From: Parabacteroides distasonis
Lineage (GTDB): Bacteria > Bacteroidota > Bacteroidia > Bacteroidales > Tannerellaceae
Direction: 5' to 3'
Length of the DNA stretch: 64,000 nt
NCBI GenBank assembly: GCA_021531775.1
Contig: JAFBIU010000011.1
Location: forward strand, 41,029-105,028
The notes below the pieces were generated by a model that worked only from the letters and a program-made list of their open reading frames with translations, ran no database searches and was not told where the DNA came from. Shown here piece by piece: positions 63,860-64,000 of this stretch. Numbering within the stretch: the first letter of the stretch is position 1; each line of letters begins with the position of its first letter. Made by a program: the position numbers and the translations under genes.

Positions 63860-63901
63860 CTGGGTGATGATGACCGAAACGCTGGGTGACGATCACCGAA
63901 A
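63860..63901 (+). repeat. Two 20-bp direct repeats before a partial gene
   Basis: CTGGGTGATGATGACCGAAA (63860-63879) and CTGGGTGACGATCACCGAAA (63882-63901) differ at two positions and are spaced by two bases. Arrays of this kind occur near the ends of some insertion sequences (IS21-like, for example); I cannot assign the family. Confidence 0.5.
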
Positions 63902-63910
63902 TACGCAGCC

Positions 63911-64000
63911 ATGAAGAACAATGGCAGTATCTGCGCCTTCCAATACCTCTTTTATATCAGAAGTATCTATTGGAATGATGGCATCTCGGAGATAGAATAT
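63911..64000 (+). CDS. Start of an unidentified gene (cut by window edge)
   Basis: An ATG at 63911 opens a frame of 30 codons to the end of the window, beginning MKNNGSICAFQYLFYIRSIY. It is preceded by a -7 box, a palindrome and two direct repeats. I do not recognise the protein; the repeats suggest it belongs to a mobile element. Confidence 0.35.
   Translation, partial: MKNNGSICAFQYLFYIRSIYWNDGISEIEY

Overview
The window is a chromosomal segment of a Bacteroidales bacterium, most likely a Parabacteroides-type gut organism. The evidence is a SusC/SusD pair, gldH, a Bacteroides-type serine palmitoyltransferase, PPi-dependent phosphofructokinase and a Nudix-type arabinose regulator. Genes have few Shine-Dalgarno sequences, and TAnnTTTG promoter -7 boxes recur upstream of operons. 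No database search was possible, so gene names rest on recognised motifs, length and gene order.

Layout. 1-12 kb is a sugar block: the araB(partial)-araA-araD operon, an araR-like regulator, galK, a sugar permease and galM on the minus strand, plus two unrelated GH51 arabinofuranosidases on either side of rplS and a ferritin gene. 12-20 kb holds a histidine-kinase-like protein without its phospho-acceptor His, a candidate small RNA, tRNA-Gly, argB, a DUF3943 protein, an ABC-F ATPase and pfp. 20-31 kb holds two identical tRNA-Gln genes, rsfS, ftsH, purH and the cell-shape operon mreB-mreC-mreD-mrdA-rodA. 30-48 kb holds gldH/PSP1, spt facing away from a lipid kinase gene, trmN6, lon, a Nudix gene, topB, ftsK, a LolA-like gene, trxB and a coupled pair of envelope genes, one with a CXXCH motif. 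48-56 kb holds susC-susD, a second TonB-dependent receptor and a small lipoprotein.

56-64 kb is accessory DNA. An HU-like gene preceded by two 18-bp palindromes is followed by a wrecked IS1380-family transposase. A visibly AT-rich three-gene operon comes next: a WYL-domain regulator, a DEDDh exonuclease and a 1350-residue protein with two DUF262 (DGQQR) modules around one DUF1524-type HNH nuclease. This operon lies between two near-identical inverted repeats of 103/104 bp; the left one is the upstream end of the IS remnant. It looks like a mobile defence cassette and is the most likely undescribed system here. The last 370 bases start another repeat-bearing, probably mobile, segment.

How the genes work together. 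The GH51 enzymes release arabinose; AraA, AraB and AraD feed it into the pentose phosphate pathway under an AraR-like repressor, beside Leloir-pathway galactose genes. The mre/mrdA/rodA genes form one cell-wall elongation operon with overlapping reading frames. The terminal cassette probably senses through its WYL protein and acts on nucleic acid through the exonuclease and the DUF262/HNH protein.
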